Below, piece by piece: positions 36,002 through 47,256 of a stretch of 64,000 nucleotides of DNA. Origin of the DNA: Taiwanofungus camphoratus. Lineage: Eukaryota > Basidiomycota > Agaricomycetes > Polyporales > Taiwanofungaceae. The stretch is from contig CP021230.1 of assembly GCA_003999685.1 (NCBI GenBank), positions 248,001-312,000 of the forward strand. Reading direction: 5' to 3'. Both the position numbers and the translations under genes were made by a program. Within the stretch, counting starts at the first letter, position 1, and each line of letters opens with the position of its first letter. The notes under the pieces were generated by a model. It did not search any database, had not been told where the DNA came from, and saw only the letters and a program-made list of their open reading frames with translations.

Positions 36002-37366
36002 ATGCGCAATCGCAAACAGCGCAGTCTATCGAAGCCGCGTACCCGACAGGCAAGCACTCCATCCACACCGACCGAACATCTCGATGCCAGACGCCAGTAC
36101 CTCAAGAGACAACGGATAAAACAGCAGAAGCAGCGTAAGCACGGTGTCCAGCAGCAGCCGAAGCGCACGAGCAAGTATGCCGCCATACTCGCGATGGCTG
36201 CGTTGAAGGCGAAGAGGGAGCGATGGGCGGCGATCGCAGCAGAGACGCAGGGTATTGTGCTCGGGGATGGCAAGTACGTCGAAGAGCGCCGTGTGTCTCT
36301 TATTTTTCCTGCTCTAGCTCAACCCAACCGACAAGGATCTGGTCATGCGGGCACAGATGGAGGCGCCGCAGCAACCGTACGTGTCGTGCACGACGTATCG
36401 GCGCAGATCCAGCTTAGCCGGCAAGGCACTACGTTCTATCCTCACTACTCCGAGCTGCTCGCTAGCTGGGCTCAGAAGCACCCCGCAGCGGGCACTCGGA
36501 AGACGACAATAGAATTCTCGCGTAGTGCGACGCTCACGGCTGCGCGGCACCTCTCGCACACGATGATCCATCTCCACACGCACAGCCCGTCGAGCCTCAC
36601 ACTGACGACGCTGGGCGTGCTGTCCTTCGCGTCCCGGAAGCGGCCGGGCGGTGGATTCCTGCACGGCGGAGACGAACAGGAGGAGACGATGGCGCGACAC
36701 AGCTCCTTGGTGGCCAGCCTTAGCGCACCTAACGCAAAGGACTTTTACAAGGAGCACAGGAAGTACTGGGTGGAAGACGGTAGTGGGCTGCAGGACCACT
36801 CGATGGTGTATTCGCCCGGTGTGGTGGTGTTCCGGAGAGACCAGGACGATGATCTGATGGTCGTTGGCGAGGAGCCGCACATCAGCACGGTTGAGCTAGC
36901 GTCGTCCGAGGACTCGGTTGGGGGAGACTTTATCCCGCCGTTCACCGTGAATGTCTTGTCGTCGGTGCCCGTCAATGCGGCGGCAGTTCGTGCAAAGCAC
37001 ACCATCCTGCCATCGGAGGAACAGTTTTTCGAGGATGGGATCCGGAGCGCGATGAAGGAACGGATGGCGCGTATACTGAGGCTGTTTGAGGAGAGAGGCG
37101 ACAGAGTTTTGGTTCTCGGCGCATTCGGCTGCGGATCGAGTCAGAACAATGTGGAGACCGTTGCGAGTATATGGGCCGAGTTGTTGGTGTGCGGAGCTTT
37201 CGAGGGTAACGAGGATGACGGAAAGCAATGCGAGGCTCGCTTCAAGGATACATTCGAAGGGGTAGTGTTTGCCGTTCCGGGAAAGCTGTTCGAGCCGTTC
37301 AAGAAGGCTTTTGAGATGAGGATATTCGAAGAGGAGGTGATGCAGGCTACCTTGAGCAGTCCCTGA
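36002..37366 (+). CDS. Microbial-type poly(ADP-ribose) glycohydrolase (PARG_cat/TIGR02452-like macrodomain)
   Basis: Predicted to remove or process ADP-ribose chains. It is one uninterrupted exon of 454 codons from the ATG at 36002 (context CCCACCATG). An Arg/Lys/Gln-rich N-terminal region of about 100 residues, likely disordered or nuclear-targeting, precedes the domain. The catalytic loop reads RPGGGFLHGGDEQEETMARH, matching the GGG...QEE signature with the key glutamates present, followed by SSLVASL. Then come MVYSPGVVVFRRD and VLGAFGCGSSQNNVETVASI, the conserved ADP-ribose-binding segment. An acidic insert lies between them. Most neighbours have many introns, so the lack of introns is notable. 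Family call is firm; the in vivo target is unknown. Confidence 0.85.
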   Translation: MRNRKQRSLSKPRTRQASTPSTPTEHLDARRQYLKRQRIKQQKQRKHGVQQQPKRTSKYAAILAMAALKAKRERWAAIAAETQGIVLGDGKYVEERRVSLIFPALAQPNRQGSGHAGTDGGAAATVRVVHDVSAQIQLSRQGTTFYPHYSELLASWAQKHPAAGTRKTTIEFSRSATLTAARHLSHTMIHLHTHSPSSLTLTTLGVLSFASRKRPGGGFLHGGDEQEETMARHSSLVASLSAPNAKDFYKEHRKYWVEDGSGLQDHSMVYSPGVVVFRRDQDDDLMVVGEEPHISTVELASSEDSVGGDFIPPFTVNVLSSVPVNAAAVRAKHTILPSEEQFFEDGIRSAMKERMARILRLFEERGDRVLVLGAFGCGSSQNNVETVASIWAELLVCGAFEGNEDDGKQCEARFKDTFEGVVFAVPGKLFEPFKKAFEMRIFEEEVMQATLSSP

Positions 37367-37506
37367 TTCTCATTTTTTATTGCTTGTTCTTTCTTGTGAA
37401 ATGATGTAGCCTTATCTCCATGTATTTCTAGTGCTAGGCTTTTACTAGTGTAATTTCTTCCCGTATACCTTCTGTGCTTTGACCAGATATTTGCTATGAT
37501 ACTTCT

Positions 37507-38775
37507 ATGCAGTTTGCACGGAACGAGCTGCGCGACCAAGTACGCGCAAAATTCCGCCTCAACCGCGTTTCTGGCACCTCCACTTTGATTTGTGATATCT
37601 CTCGAACCTCTCAACGTTTTTGCTTTCTGTCAACGGGATCAGACTCTGCTTGTCGATGCGGAGGGCATGGTGCCCACTGTGTCTTTATCTGGCTACTAGG
37701 TCATGGTTGGTTGTCTGTGTTCACTCCTGAACTTCGAATTGAACGAATGGCTCGGATGGTCTTACGAACTGATAGAGAGGTGTTAGATAGTGGACAGGGC
37801 ACCATGCAGACTTTGGGAAGGAGATGTGTGAGGTATAATGCATGCCACTTGGACAGTAATCATATCTACCTTTTCTGCTTTTCTCCCTCATGCACCTTGC
37901 ATGATTGTGTACCAGACTGTTATATAAAATTTTCAGAACATATATCTATTCCCTAGGAGTGAGCTACGTGGCTGAATAGACACAAATTTTCATCTCAGCT
38001 GTGTCTGCACCACCCCCGCCTTTGAACAGCAAGATCTCTTGAATAACTCGACAATTCACTCTCTATCAACGGAATTGGCTTAAACCTGTTAAGCTGGAGG
38101 GCATGGTACCAGCAAGATTGGTATCAAACTGCTACATTGACTTCTGATGTGTATTCTACAGCTCCAAACAGTATCCGTGTTGAATGGGGCACTCAGGCAG
38201 CTCTCAGAAGTGACGGAAATGCTGTATATGGACTACAGGCAGGGCAACATATAATTTTTGTAAGCAAATACACTCTGTCTTGGTTGTTTTCGTGGTGCGT
38301 ACCACGTATGTGATTGGCTTGTGGTATAGTACACCCTCTGGAGAACTCTGACCATTGTGTGCACCATTCAGACCGAGCCGTCCGAGAGATATCCTGATTT
38401 GAAGTCAAAGGTGCTGCAGTCAAGGCCAGAATTTATGAATATTTGGCCACGCGACAGATTGCGTGAAAACGGCAATATCTAACATCACTCCATCACTTTA
38501 TGAGACCATCTCAGCCCCCCATCAAGTATTATTTTGCTTTGAAGCTCAGGAGCACATACAGAAAGACAACCATAACCTAGTGGCCAGATAGATATAGTGG
38601 GCACAGTGCCCTCCGCATCGACAAGCTGAGTCTGATTCTGTTGACAGGACATGAAAACACTGAGCCGTTCAAGAGATATTGCGATTTGAAGCCGAAGGTG
38701 CTGCAGACATGGTCGAGGCAAGAATCTACACATATCTGGCCGCGCGACGGATTTCGTGAAAACGGCAATAACTTG
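37507..38775. repeat. Diverged repeat family, inverted and direct copies
   Basis: At least four related pieces are visible. 37507-37770 is an inverted, diverged match of 38500-38775: the block 37640-37680 (TGTCGATGCGGAGGGCA) pairs with the inverse of 38595-38630. 38379-38480 is a direct copy of 38668-38773, sharing AAGGTGCTGCAG and TTGAAGYCRAAGG. A short piece near 38076-38130 resembles 37640-37690. Hypothetical translations give a recurring EARIYTYLAAR-like string on the + strand, which suggests an old coding unit, but stops occur in every copy. No transposase was recognised. Confidence 0.55.
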
Positions 38776-39011
38776 AGTCCCAGGGCCCCTAAGGGTAGGA
38801 CTCTCAGCACCTCTAGTCACACTTGCAACAAAAAAATCAGCGTAACGAAGGCCATTCGTTTAGATATATGTTCTGATTTTTTGTACCTGTTTGTAGATCC
38901 GAAACTACATGTACAATTTCTTTCATGACTGCCGTAAATTCTGCAATGAATGTACACCACGATAGCTTACTTTCCTTGTATCTATTGCCGATGCTGGTAC
39001 TGACCGCCAAC

Positions 39012-41025
39012 TCAAGCCGTCCCAGTGACCGCGGCGACTTCGTACAAATACGTACCCAATAACTTACTCTGAGAACGCCAAGGATCAGCTCACAATCAGA
39101 AGTGGAACATATAAATGACAGCCGTACTCCTTCAATGAAGTTTGATCTATCGAGTTTCTCATTCGTCGAGCTGCAGGGCAAGTAATCAGAATCACTATTA
39201 TGACACCCAATTCCGGGAGAGAAAGAGATAATGGCTTACTGGGCGCCGTCATCTCCTCTACCCATAGGCAAGAGGAGAACGTTCACACCGAGGCTCTCAG
39301 CAAACGTCAGGGTAACAGGAATCGAGCCCCCTTCGCGAGTAAGATTGGGACTCTGCTTGTATACAGCCTTTTCGAAACGCATGTGAGATCGCAAGTATCA
39401 ATAAAAGCAGACAAGGCAAAAAAAACAAGCGGAAAGCTTTGGCGCACCTCAGTTGCCTTCTTTGCTGCCCCGTAATTCCAGTGTTTGAAGTCGGCTACCC
39501 ATGGCTTGCCTCCGTGCAAATTCTCAATCTTCAACTTATTCTTCGAGTTGAGCTTGGAGAATTCGGATTGTATGTAGGAAAACACCAAAGGCTCAACTTT
39601 CTCCGGAGTTTGCGGGGGAACTAAGCTATAGACATAGACAGTTTGTTCGCGAGCAAGGGCAAATGTGGAGGAAAGTCACGAGGAAAGTCGATTTTACCAG
39701 ACTTTTGACAACTTACCGAATACTGAATTTGCCAGAAACATTGGCAGGGATGACGGTCTTTGCTCCTGCACCATAAAAGGCGCCTTCGATACCATGTAGC
39801 GACAGAGAAGGGGAACGCATTCTGCCCATCAAAACAGTGGCTTTATCGGAGGAGAGTGCGATCGGCGCGCCCGCAGATTCCTCGACATCCTTGATGTCAT
39901 AGTCAAGAGCATTGTAGATTGCCCTTTACAAACAGAAGAAGCATTTTCTATAAGAATATATGGCTGCCGCACATAACTGCTTACCTCTCTTCCTCGCTTG
40001 CTGGGGACACCATGTCGTCTACACCCGGAATCAAGATCGTCCCATCAGGTGCTACAAGCTTGCTCATGAGCAAAACAAGGTCTGTCATAGGCTCATGCAC
40101 AGAGCGGCCGAAAGCGCCGGAGTGAAGATCGCGCGCTGGCCCGGAGACGGTCAGCTTGAAGTATGCCAGTCCACGGAGACCGTACGTGAGACAGGGGGTA
40201 CGGGTATTGAGCCAGTAGTTGTCGGACTATCGGTACGCAGATAATGAACGGACAAGCCTGTAAGCACGCAGAAACATCATCGAGATAAGGAGACGCTCAC
40301 GATGCAGACACAGTCCACACCTGCGAACCACCCATCCTTGCCTTTTGCGACCTCCGATGTGATTAGCTCATCCAACCCTTCACTTCCGCTTTCCTCCATC
40401 CCCTCAAAACAGAAGCGCATATTGACCGGAACCTCAATACCGAGAGTCTTGTGTGCTTCCAAAACATTCAGCCAGCCAAGAATCGGGCCTTTGTCGTCGG
40501 TCGAGCCCCGGCCAACGAGTCGGCCTGTTGCTGGATCCACAACGAGCTTGAATGGCTCCGTATCCCATCCATCGCTCTTCTCCGCCTTTACCGTTGTGAA
40601 TTACACTCCGATCTCAGCCCGAATGCATGCCAGTGAATTGTCAAGTGAGGACGTACGGGCTGTACGTCGTAGTGCCCATAGACTAAGACGGTCTTCTTCT
40701 TTGGATTGTCTCCAATACTACCGAGAATTGCGGGTGGTAAAGGGAGCTCCTTGCCGTCCATGACATGTTTGCCTAGATCGACCGACTTGGTCTGCACGCC
40801 GAGAGCATTGAGCTGGCCCTGCAGCCAGGCGCCCATTTTAAACACATCTTGACGATGGGCAGCATTGCCGCTTATACTGCAATATTATTGATGTCAACGC
40901 GCATGCGTGATGGCAGTATGTTTTCGGAATGCTTACCTGGGGATCGCAACCGCGTCTGCAAGTCGTTCAATGAATTTGTCTGTATGACCGTCAATAAAAC
41001 TGAGAAATTTAGCAGGGGCAGGCAT
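39012..41025 (-). CDS. DUG1: Cys-Gly metallodipeptidase, M20 family (DUG1-like)
   Basis: A cytosolic di-zinc or manganese peptidase that hydrolyses Cys-Gly and similar dipeptides in glutathione turnover. ATG at 41025 opens [20 protein letters not shown] and splices to [18 protein letters not shown]. Metal ligands are visible in YGHYDVQPV (His, Asp), [10 protein letters not shown] (bridging Asp), [11 protein letters not shown] (Glu pair, the first the general base) and [12 protein letters not shown] (His). [14 protein letters not shown] marks the lid domain, and RGDDGAHSINEKLDR and [13 protein letters not shown] are the conserved C-terminus. The stop is at 39012. About eight short introns keep frame, and length (about 480 residues) fits the family. 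No DUG2/DUG3 partner is in this window. Confidence 0.9.
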
Positions 41026-41118
41026 ATCAGTAGACAAGAATGAGGTGGTGATCGGGAGGCAACAATGACCGAGAACGATAAGCCAAGGACTCAATGTCAC
41101 CGGATGGTCCGGATCGGG

Positions 41119-41125
41119 ATATATA
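41119..41125 (-). promoter_or_regulatory. Probable TATA box of the DUG1-like gene
   Basis: TATATAT on the minus strand, about 95 bp upstream of the start codon at 41025. Assigned by position and sequence only. Confidence 0.4.
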
Positions 41126-41465
41126 GCATAATGCGCTGGAAATATTTACTTCTATGTTTCTTGTAATCGATTAGTCAACTGATGTATTCATATATGAAGG
41201 GTGTAAGAAACAGCTCCTTACACGCTCCTTTGAATTAGAATTTAAAATACCCCAGACATGGTTCATATCTCGAGACGGTGACCGGACCGACGAGTTTATG
41301 AAGGAAGGTCACACGAACATCGCGGCCGGACATCTTATTACCACTCAGTGCCGCCGTCGACGGTCCTCGGATGAAGATGGTTGGAGGGTTGCGAGAGCGT
41401 TATCTTCTCGGGACAAAACCAGCGGGACTCCGGAGGCGGTCCGAACGTTCCCCTGCTCCTTTCTT

Positions 41466-41472
41466 TATAAAA
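41466..41472 (+). promoter_or_regulatory. Probable TATA box of dehydrogenase copy 2
   Basis: TATAAAA 130 bp upstream of the ATG at 41596. A good consensus at a usual distance; no other evidence. Confidence 0.45.
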
Positions 41473-41595
41473 TGAATGATTTCGAGCATAAATGTGATGC
41501 TCACTCTGTCCAGCGTGCGCACGTATCGTTGCCCACGAACCTTCCTTCGCTCTACATCGCCCAGGCATCGTCTTCTGATCTGCCCAAGTCGCAAC

Positions 41596-42868
41596 ATGTC
41601 AAACATACCCCGTGTAATGCTTTGCGGTATGTACTACGACGTCGCGCATTTTCTGACAGACTCACGTAATAACGCTACCCGTCGTGATATAGGTGATTTG
41701 GTATGGGCTCACACAGAGTGCGAGGAAATGTTCAAGGGCATTGCAGATGTAGTCGTAAGTCTACTTCACTCATCCATTGTGATGATCTATAAACCTGCGA
41801 TCCTCACACCAGCGCATGGATTCGCCCAATCGTGCAGACTTCCTTGCTGGTTTGCAGCCAGGTGGGAAATATGATGGGGTGGTTGGTTTGTACAGGCACA
41901 ACTCGTCTGCAGAACGAATCGGCCTGTTCGACAAGCAGATCATCCAGGCTCTCTCAAAAAGTGTGAAATGGGTCGCTCACAACGGAGCAGGTTATGACCA
42001 GATTGACGTGGAAACATGCAAAGAGAAAGGTAGGTCTGTCGTCTCATTGTCGTTGTTCACTCAGGCTGTCTTATGCGTTCGAATAAATTCCTTTTACGTC
42101 TCGCTGCTAATGCTCAGGCATCTTTGTATCCAACACTCCCGGTGCAGTCGACGACGCAACAGCCACGACGGCACTATACCTTCTCATCTCCGCGCTTCGC
42201 CGCTTCTCAAGGGTAGAGCGCGATATCCGCGCCGGGGGATGGAAGAACTCGCATTCTTCGAGGACAGCGCATGACTTGACCGGGCATACGCTCGCAATCC
42301 TCGGGCTAGGTGGGATAGGCTTGCGCCTAGCCGAGTTTGTGCACACGTTCCCGATGCGCGTCGTATACCACAATCGGCGCAAAGTCGAGAACGCCCCGGA
42401 GTGGTGCGAGTACTATGGCAGCGACCGCCTGGACGAGATGCTCGCGATGGCGGACGTGCTGAGCGTCCACGTACCTCTTCGTGACGACACGGTAGGCCTG
42501 GTCGACGAGAAGATGATCAGGAAGCTGAAGAAGGGCGCGGTGATTGTCAATACGGCAAGGGGGAAGGTCATCGACGAAGCAGCGATGATCAGAGCATTGG
42601 AAGATGGCCACGTAGGGCTCTTGTCTCTTGTGGTTGACTATACACTGACTCTCGATTTCCGCAGCTGTCTGCCATTGGCTTGGATGTGTACCCCGACGAA
42701 CCTCGGGTCAATCCGCGCCTGTTTGAGTTCCCAAATGCAACGCTCCTTCCACACATGGGCACTGAGACATGTGATTCTCAGAAGAAAATGGAGATTAGAG
42801 CGCTGAAGAATCTTAGAGACTTCCTGATACAAGGGCGAGGGACCGACATTGTACCCGAGTTCAAGTAA
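41596..42868 (+). CDS. D-isomer-specific 2-hydroxyacid dehydrogenase, copy 2
   Basis: Same enzyme family as 22180-23543 and clearly its paralog: the five exons and intron phases agree. MSNIPRVMLCG splices to DLVWAHTECEEMFKGIADVV, then RMDSPNRADFLAG and GGKYDGVVGLYRH. The NAD-binding loop is LAILGLGGIGLRLAEFVH. Catalytic residues are in NTARGKVIDEAAM (Arg), LDVYPDEP (Glu) and NATLLPHMGT (His). The protein ends GRGTDIVPEFK at 42868. It is closer to the canonical family in places where copy 1 has drifted (TPGAVDDATATTALYLL against TPASVCDATATTALYLM). Glyoxylate or hydroxypyruvate reduction is the likely role. Confidence 0.88.
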
Positions 42869-43049
42869 GGGGTGTCCAGGAAGCCTATTTGGGGCTCAAC
42901 GTGATTGTTTGCAGTTGATGATGTTTTGTATCAGAAATTATACTCCTACTTCCAGGCTCTAGATCTGCTATGACTTCGGCAATCCAGATATGGACATCAC
43001 CGCATTTCTATCCCGCAAGGAGGGTACCTGAAGCTAAGTGAAGGTTTCT

Positions 43050-43993
43050 CACCTCAGGCAGGAGCCTTATCTTGACATCTGGCCTTCTTGAGGCCCTACA
43101 GTCAACTCCCTTTTAACCCATACCCCCTCAGTGGACGCTGCGAGCTATGGGTTATCAGGGAGTAAGGGTTGTGGGGAGGACTACAACACCCCACAAACGA
43201 ACTTGGTGGATCAAAAAACCTATGGGTCTAAAGAGAGTATGGGTTTTGAGAGCTATGGGTTAAGAGGGAGTTGACTGTATTTGTGCGCGGCGATAAGGGC
43301 CTGAAAGGCGATATCCGCGGGGATGTTCCCCCAAATTAGCCCATTCCCTTTTCTGGACTTGCTGTCAACTGCTCGGGACCATATTCGTTGCATCTGGGAT
43401 GCACTGTATCCGCGAGGATGATCCCCATGAAGTCTAAACAGCATTATTTCCTTTCTAGTTTTCTCCCTTGTATGCATCTAGTATATACCCGTTGTGTACA
43501 ATTGAATATCACCTCTCAGTTTGTTGTTCAAGTCAAATATATTATATGACAATGGATGAGTAAATATTCGTCAAGACAAGCCTAAGACGACGCCCAGCGA
43601 GGTGTGGTATCCGAGAGATGTTCCCTGCCAAATCCAAATCGAGATAGTCCCTTTTTTTGGAAGTTGTCGGTGTAGCATCCCTGGAGTAGAGCATCCCGAG
43701 CCTGACATCTCTGGGATGAACTCGAGATGGCGCCTTTGTGGGCGCTTATATGTCCGTAGCCAATCAGAAGCCGAATAAAGGTGATGATTGTCAAAAAACA
43801 AGTCTATGACATTCAGTTTTCTATTTTTCGACATTGTGTTGACATAGACAATGGCCCATATCACCCCCTACGCGTTTAGTTAGTCTTAAGAATACATTGT
43901 GATATCATTGTAGTGCTATCCGTATATTTGAACTACGTATTAGCTACGGTAACACGTTCATAGGGCCTCAAGATAAGGCTCCTGCCTGAGGTG
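43050..43993. repeat. Inverted-repeat pair flanking 0.9 kb (possible DNA transposon remnant)
   Basis: 25 bases at 43050-43074 are perfectly inverted at 43969-43993 (core TCAGGCAGGAGCCTTATC). The match continues inward to CTTGAGGCCCTA on both sides, after a 16-base insertion in the left arm. The interval contains no recognisable transposase. It has a separate small TA-flanked element near its left end. No outer target-site duplication was found. Confidence 0.6.
43099..43277. mobile_element. Fot1/pogo-type (Tc1-mariner) MITE, 179 bp
   Basis: The ends are 23-bp terminal inverted repeats, 43099-43121 and 43255-43277, beginning CAGTCAACTCCC and differing at one position. The dinucleotide TA flanks both ends (43097-43098 and 43278-43279), the target duplication of Tc1/mariner elements. 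The inside repeats the TATGGGTT-like subterminal word several times and has no coding capacity. The well-kept ends suggest a recent insertion. Confidence 0.85.
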
Positions 43994-45077
43994 AGGTTTC
44001 TTGGACTTTCATGGATTGTCGAGTATTCCTTCGACACTAACGCGGGAATGTATACCTGTCTTCAGAAAGAAGTACTCCAATTCGCCAGACAAAGATGATC
44101 GCGGATTTCACCACATGGGGCATCTTCAAATCCTAAGCTGCCAGGCCACCGTGGCGCTTTATCGACTCATAGCACCCCTCCGCGGACTCCTCGAGGCTTC
44201 ATACCAGGGAACTGCTGCCCTTGTATTCTTTTTGAATGACACACAACCAGATACACACATACTCACGCTCACAATGCTCAGGATCACGGGGATTGGTATG
44301 CACCTGTGACCTGGTACCGTAGGGTCCCTCCAAGGGTGCAGCCGGTTCTATACTACTTACAGCAGCTTGCGTGATCTTCAACTACTGTGTACGGGCATCG
44401 GGGTATTCCTCTGGACGCTCTAGAATGGTTCCCCAGAGGAAAGGATGGACAGGAGCCTGCCAATGGGGCCTGTTGGGCCTTGGCCGAACCTGAAACATCT
44501 TCGGACATCTCACTATATCGAATTATTAGCTTGGAATCGGCTTTCGAAATCGGGCTCAAAATTGTGTACTGTCTCTAATAGTTATGCTTGATGTCATAAC
44601 TGCACAGTTCAGAGTTGAGCTCAGTGTCAACTGACAAAATGTCAAATGATGCAAGATTATCATATTAGTATGAGGGCGGATACTAATAGAAGTTTCGCCT
44701 TGAGCAGTAAGTGGCAAGCAAGTTCCTATTGTGGTGGGAAGCATAATTACCTCTTGTTGCGCTGGTTCAAGGTTACTTCAACTCAATGATGTCGCTCTCA
44801 AGAATATTCCGGTGTACCATCGAGACGATGCCAAGCACACATTGCGTGCTCTGAATCTGCTTTAAGCTAATGCTTATTCTACCCCTCTACCCATGTTTCT
44901 CTCGGTGCCAGAACTGAGGAAAGCCAATAGAAGGTCTTGTCCGCTCGCAGCATAGGTTCACCTGAATCCAGAACTCCTCCAGAATCGTGACGTGTTTCCG
45001 ATTGCGCCGGTGCACTATCGGAGCAAGCCCTGTTAAATTTCCAATACACGGCACCTTCCTCCGGAATTCATCTAGCA
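43994..45077. other. Intergenic upstream of the terpene synthase
   Basis: No gene recognised. Short open frames only. Confidence 0.45.
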
Positions 45078-45085
45078 TATATATA
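45078..45085 (+). promoter_or_regulatory. Probable TATA box of the terpene synthase
   Basis: TATATATA about 127 bp upstream of the ATG at 45205. Assigned by position and sequence only. Confidence 0.45.
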
Positions 45086-45204
45086 GCCCGGAAAGAATAT
45101 GCAGCTCGGTCGTCTCGACGTGTAGAACAGCGCAGATCGCACATATATTATTCAGTCACGATATCTCTTCGTTCAACTATCATCTGCACTACCGAACTTG
45201 ACAC

Positions 45205-46380
45205 ATGTCTTATGTTGTCGACAGAATGGCAGACGAAAGCCTACTGCCTCCTAATGTCTGGATGTCGCTCAATATCGTGAGTTGGTGATGAATCCCCCAA
45301 TCAATATCAATATTCAGCTGCCCTTGAATATCTCCAGAATGTCACCAAAGCTGTCTCCCGGGAGGCTATTCATGGTTTTTTCGACAAAATAGATTTCAAA
45401 TGCCCAGGTTACAAACGCGATGCTGAACTCGAACTCCAAGTCAAAGAGGTCGTACAATCATGGAGAAACGAGAGTCTCATACGCCCTCACGTTGTGACCG
45501 CGCTGATTGGTACAATCACCGCGTATGGGCATATCTCGAGCATGGACACGAAGGTGCAAATAGCCCTATTCACTGTCCTTGTTCTCGCCATGGACGACCC
45601 GGCCATTCTGGGCTCGATCGACTCGCACCAGTTTCACCAGCGTGTTTGCGCCGGGGAGGCTCACCGTGACACCGGCATGCTCGGAGAGTTCACCAGAATC
45701 ATATCGGGGATGTGGACGCACTACCCGCCCTTTTCTGCGAACTTGATCTTCGCGTCCGCGCTCTGCTTCGTCAACATGTCGATGCTCGAGAACGAGTCTG
45801 GTAGCGTCGAGTTGTGTTCTGCGGCGCTCCCCTTCGTCCAATATCGTCGGAGCAGGAGTGCGACTGCTGAAGCATACGCCTGCTTTATCTGGGAGAAGGC
45901 GGAATTCCCGGATGTTCATGTATATTTGCAAGCCATTCCGTGAGCTTTTATTCCTCCCGCCTTTACGCTCGCCTGAAGTCCAACTCCTATTCTCAGAGAT
46001 GTGATGTTATTCATTGGTTCCGTTAAGTAAGTCTATACTATAGTATGAAGGTTCTGTCATTCACGCCGATTCCGCATTCATGCGGCTCTTAGTGACATAT
46101 TATCTTTCTACAAGGAAGAGATCGCTGGGGAGACAGGAAATTACATCCATGACCGTGCGTCTATTACAGGCAAAACTGCCTCGTATACACTCCGTGAAGT
46201 GGTAGACGAGACTGTCGCTGCGGTAGCGCGAATTCGCTCTATCCTCGGCGAAGGGAAGGCCAGAGACGCCTGGGAGGATTTTGCGACGGGATACATCAGC
46301 GCGCACGCAAGCATTCCTCGGTATCGTCTTCAGGAAGTAATTGGCGGTCAGTACATAATGGATTCGGCCAGTTACTGACG
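45205..46380 (+). CDS. TRI5-like (trichodiene synthase family) sesquiterpene synthase
   Basis: Class I terpene synthase predicted to cyclise farnesyl diphosphate. Exons are 45205-45276, 45338-45939, 45997-46026 and 46093-46380, all GT-AG and in phase. The choice of acceptor at 45337 is what joins the start MSYVVDRMADESLL to NVTKAVSREAIHGFFDK. The Asp-rich site is LAMDDPAILGSID at about residue 110. The NSE/DTE metal motif NDILSFYKEE is intact and is created across the last intron. GMLGEFTRIISGMWTHYPPF, YIHDRASITGKTA and DFATGYISAHASIPRYRL are typical of basidiomycete TRI5-like proteins. Length is about 330 residues, slightly short. The product is unknown; no prenyl or trichothecene cluster genes adjoin it. 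Confidence 0.85.
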
Positions 46381-47256
46381 AGCCTCGGCAAAAACATGCC
46401 ATGTTCTCAAACAAGCTCGTAGATTTTTGACTTTCGGTAAGTCCAAGTTGAAAACTTCGACTCCGGTCATTCTCATCTTTACTCGTGCACACATGTGAAA
46501 GGAAAACAGACTCGTGGGTGGAGGAGATTCACTAGGCATGTTCTCTTATGGTCGGACACAGAATATTGGACAAACATCCTTTTTCCCTGATGGAACTTTT
46601 CCAAAATGTACGGAGTCGGAACATTGTAACGGCATTGTAGGGCATTGCACTCTAACAGGTCAGGATGATGCCATATTCCAGCTTGTGATCGTATGAAACG
46701 AGCTTGTCCGGGGAAATTCCAATAGGAAAATGCCATGGCCATAAAATACTCCGAACACGAATATACTGCTTTTCCCCAGTGGCTGATATTCGGCGTGTTA
46801 TATTTGACTGACACGGCGAGGTTCTTTTAACGATCCTAAGGATATTTTCTTAGGAGCCTTCAGCGTGCACTCACAATTCCTGCTCATTGTGGCGTTGTCA
46901 CAAGAGGAAATGCATATCTTCTGCGTTGATTGGCCATGCAGAGCCGAGAGAGAGATTCTGCAGCGCTCGCAAAGCAAAGCTTCGAGTAAGACGGGAGAAA
47001 CAGAAGACCAAACCGCATCTTTTTGCGGATGACCCCCGACCAGTGATCATTTTATTCCACTGTGCTTCCACGACGAGCTCGACGGTAGCTATGACAGATA
47101 AGTACGGAGCCTATGGACAGACTAGAACATTAGAGCACACGAGCAAGGAATACGATACAGTACAAAATATCTAACATTGGTCCTCACGACCTGGGTTCGC
47201 AGTCACGTTGTTATGAACAACATCAACTCCCATTGCACTGGACATCAATCTTCATT
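46381..47256. other. Intergenic, convergent 3' ends
   Basis: A spacer between the terpene synthase and the NAB2-like gene. No supported gene. Confidence 0.5.

Noticed and set aside
36314-36880. 188-codon frame antisense to PARG
   Set aside because: A shadow of a conserved coding exon.
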